From: Streptomyces bambusae
GTDB taxonomy: Bacteria; Actinomycetota; Actinomycetes; Streptomycetales; Streptomycetaceae
Length of the DNA stretch: 64,000 nt
Direction of reading: 5' to 3'
Assembly (NCBI RefSeq): GCF_020532645.1
Contig: NZ_JAJAUZ010000013.1
Span: 86,137 to 150,136, forward strand
The notes under the pieces were generated by a model, which was not told the DNA's origin, searched no databases, and saw only the letters and a list, made by a program, of their open reading frames with translations. Within the stretch, counting starts at the first letter, position 1. Each line of letters begins with the position of its first letter. A program made the position numbers and the translations under genes. Below, in pieces: positions 63,958 through 64,000 of this stretch.

Positions 63958-64000
63958 GGTCGTCACCTCCTGGGAACGTACGGGACCGCGGGTTATTCGG

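Overview
The window is about 72% G+C, with strongly GC3-biased codon use, frequent GTG starts, an in-frame TTA codon, a conservon, DUF397/XRE pairs and coproporphyrin-dependent haem genes. Together these identify a Streptomyces (or very close actinomycete) chromosome arm. No phage, plasmid, CRISPR or insertion-sequence genes are visible. The only RNA gene I can support is tRNA-His. No stretch longer than 300 bases lacks a gene; the largest gaps are 22351-22636 and 19855-20124.

Layout, left part. The end of hemE, an FAD/NAD(P) oxidoreductase, a DUF4349 lipoprotein, and hemY-hemQ form the late haem region (1-5313). A minus-strand block follows (5422-10437): a TAP-type secreted hydrolase, two TIGR04222 membrane proteins (one ending in a seven-cysteine Gly/Ser tail) and a DUF692/MNIO-type iron enzyme translationally coupled to the Cys-tailed protein. 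Next are Pth2, AIM24, a NodB lipoprotein, a PhoX-like Tat protein, OsmC, ZapE, a RibD-type reductase, a small uncharacterised protein, MurC, MsrB, and a Fur repressor divergent from katG (10513-22350).

Middle part. A complete cvnABCD conservon with overlapping genes (22637-26469) converges on a VWA-domain secretion pair. Then come a large membrane-bound NACHT NTPase with a WD-like tail, divergent from a Tat-exported phosphocholine-type phospholipase C, two alpha/beta hydrolases, tRNA-His and a GNAT enzyme. Between the GNAT gene and treZ lie three tandem nine-codon micro-ORFs on the minus strand. Each has its own G-rich ribosome binding site, and the predicted peptides are MLLSDVIWI, MLLSDIVWL and MLLSDVVWV. 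I regard these as the most novel signal in the window.

Right part. The maltooligosyl-trehalose pathway (treZ, glgX/treX, treY) is dispersed over 13.5 kb. It is interleaved with an FHA protein, a second GNAT, a DnaQ-type exonuclease, a SAV2148-type HEPN protein whose ribosome binding site lies inside an 18-bp inverted repeat, and a copper amine oxidase apparently split into two separately secreted polypeptides. Then follow an MFS carrier, a TTA-containing M14 peptidase, an XRE-DUF397 pair, an aminoglycoside-type phosphotransferase, a leaderless macrolide glycosyltransferase gene with a palindrome in its promoter, a DUF1697 protein, an OmpR-type two-component system, a second TAP-type hydrolase and a ketopantoate-reductase-like protein. 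The window ends in a sulfur/siroheme-flavoured set: sirohydrochlorin chelatase, ABC permease and ABC ATPase.

Functional threads are haem synthesis with peroxide defence (hemE, hemY, hemQ, katG/Fur, msrB, osmC), trehalose/glycogen metabolism, envelope signalling (cvn, HK/RR, NACHT, VWA), and sulfur assimilation at the right edge.
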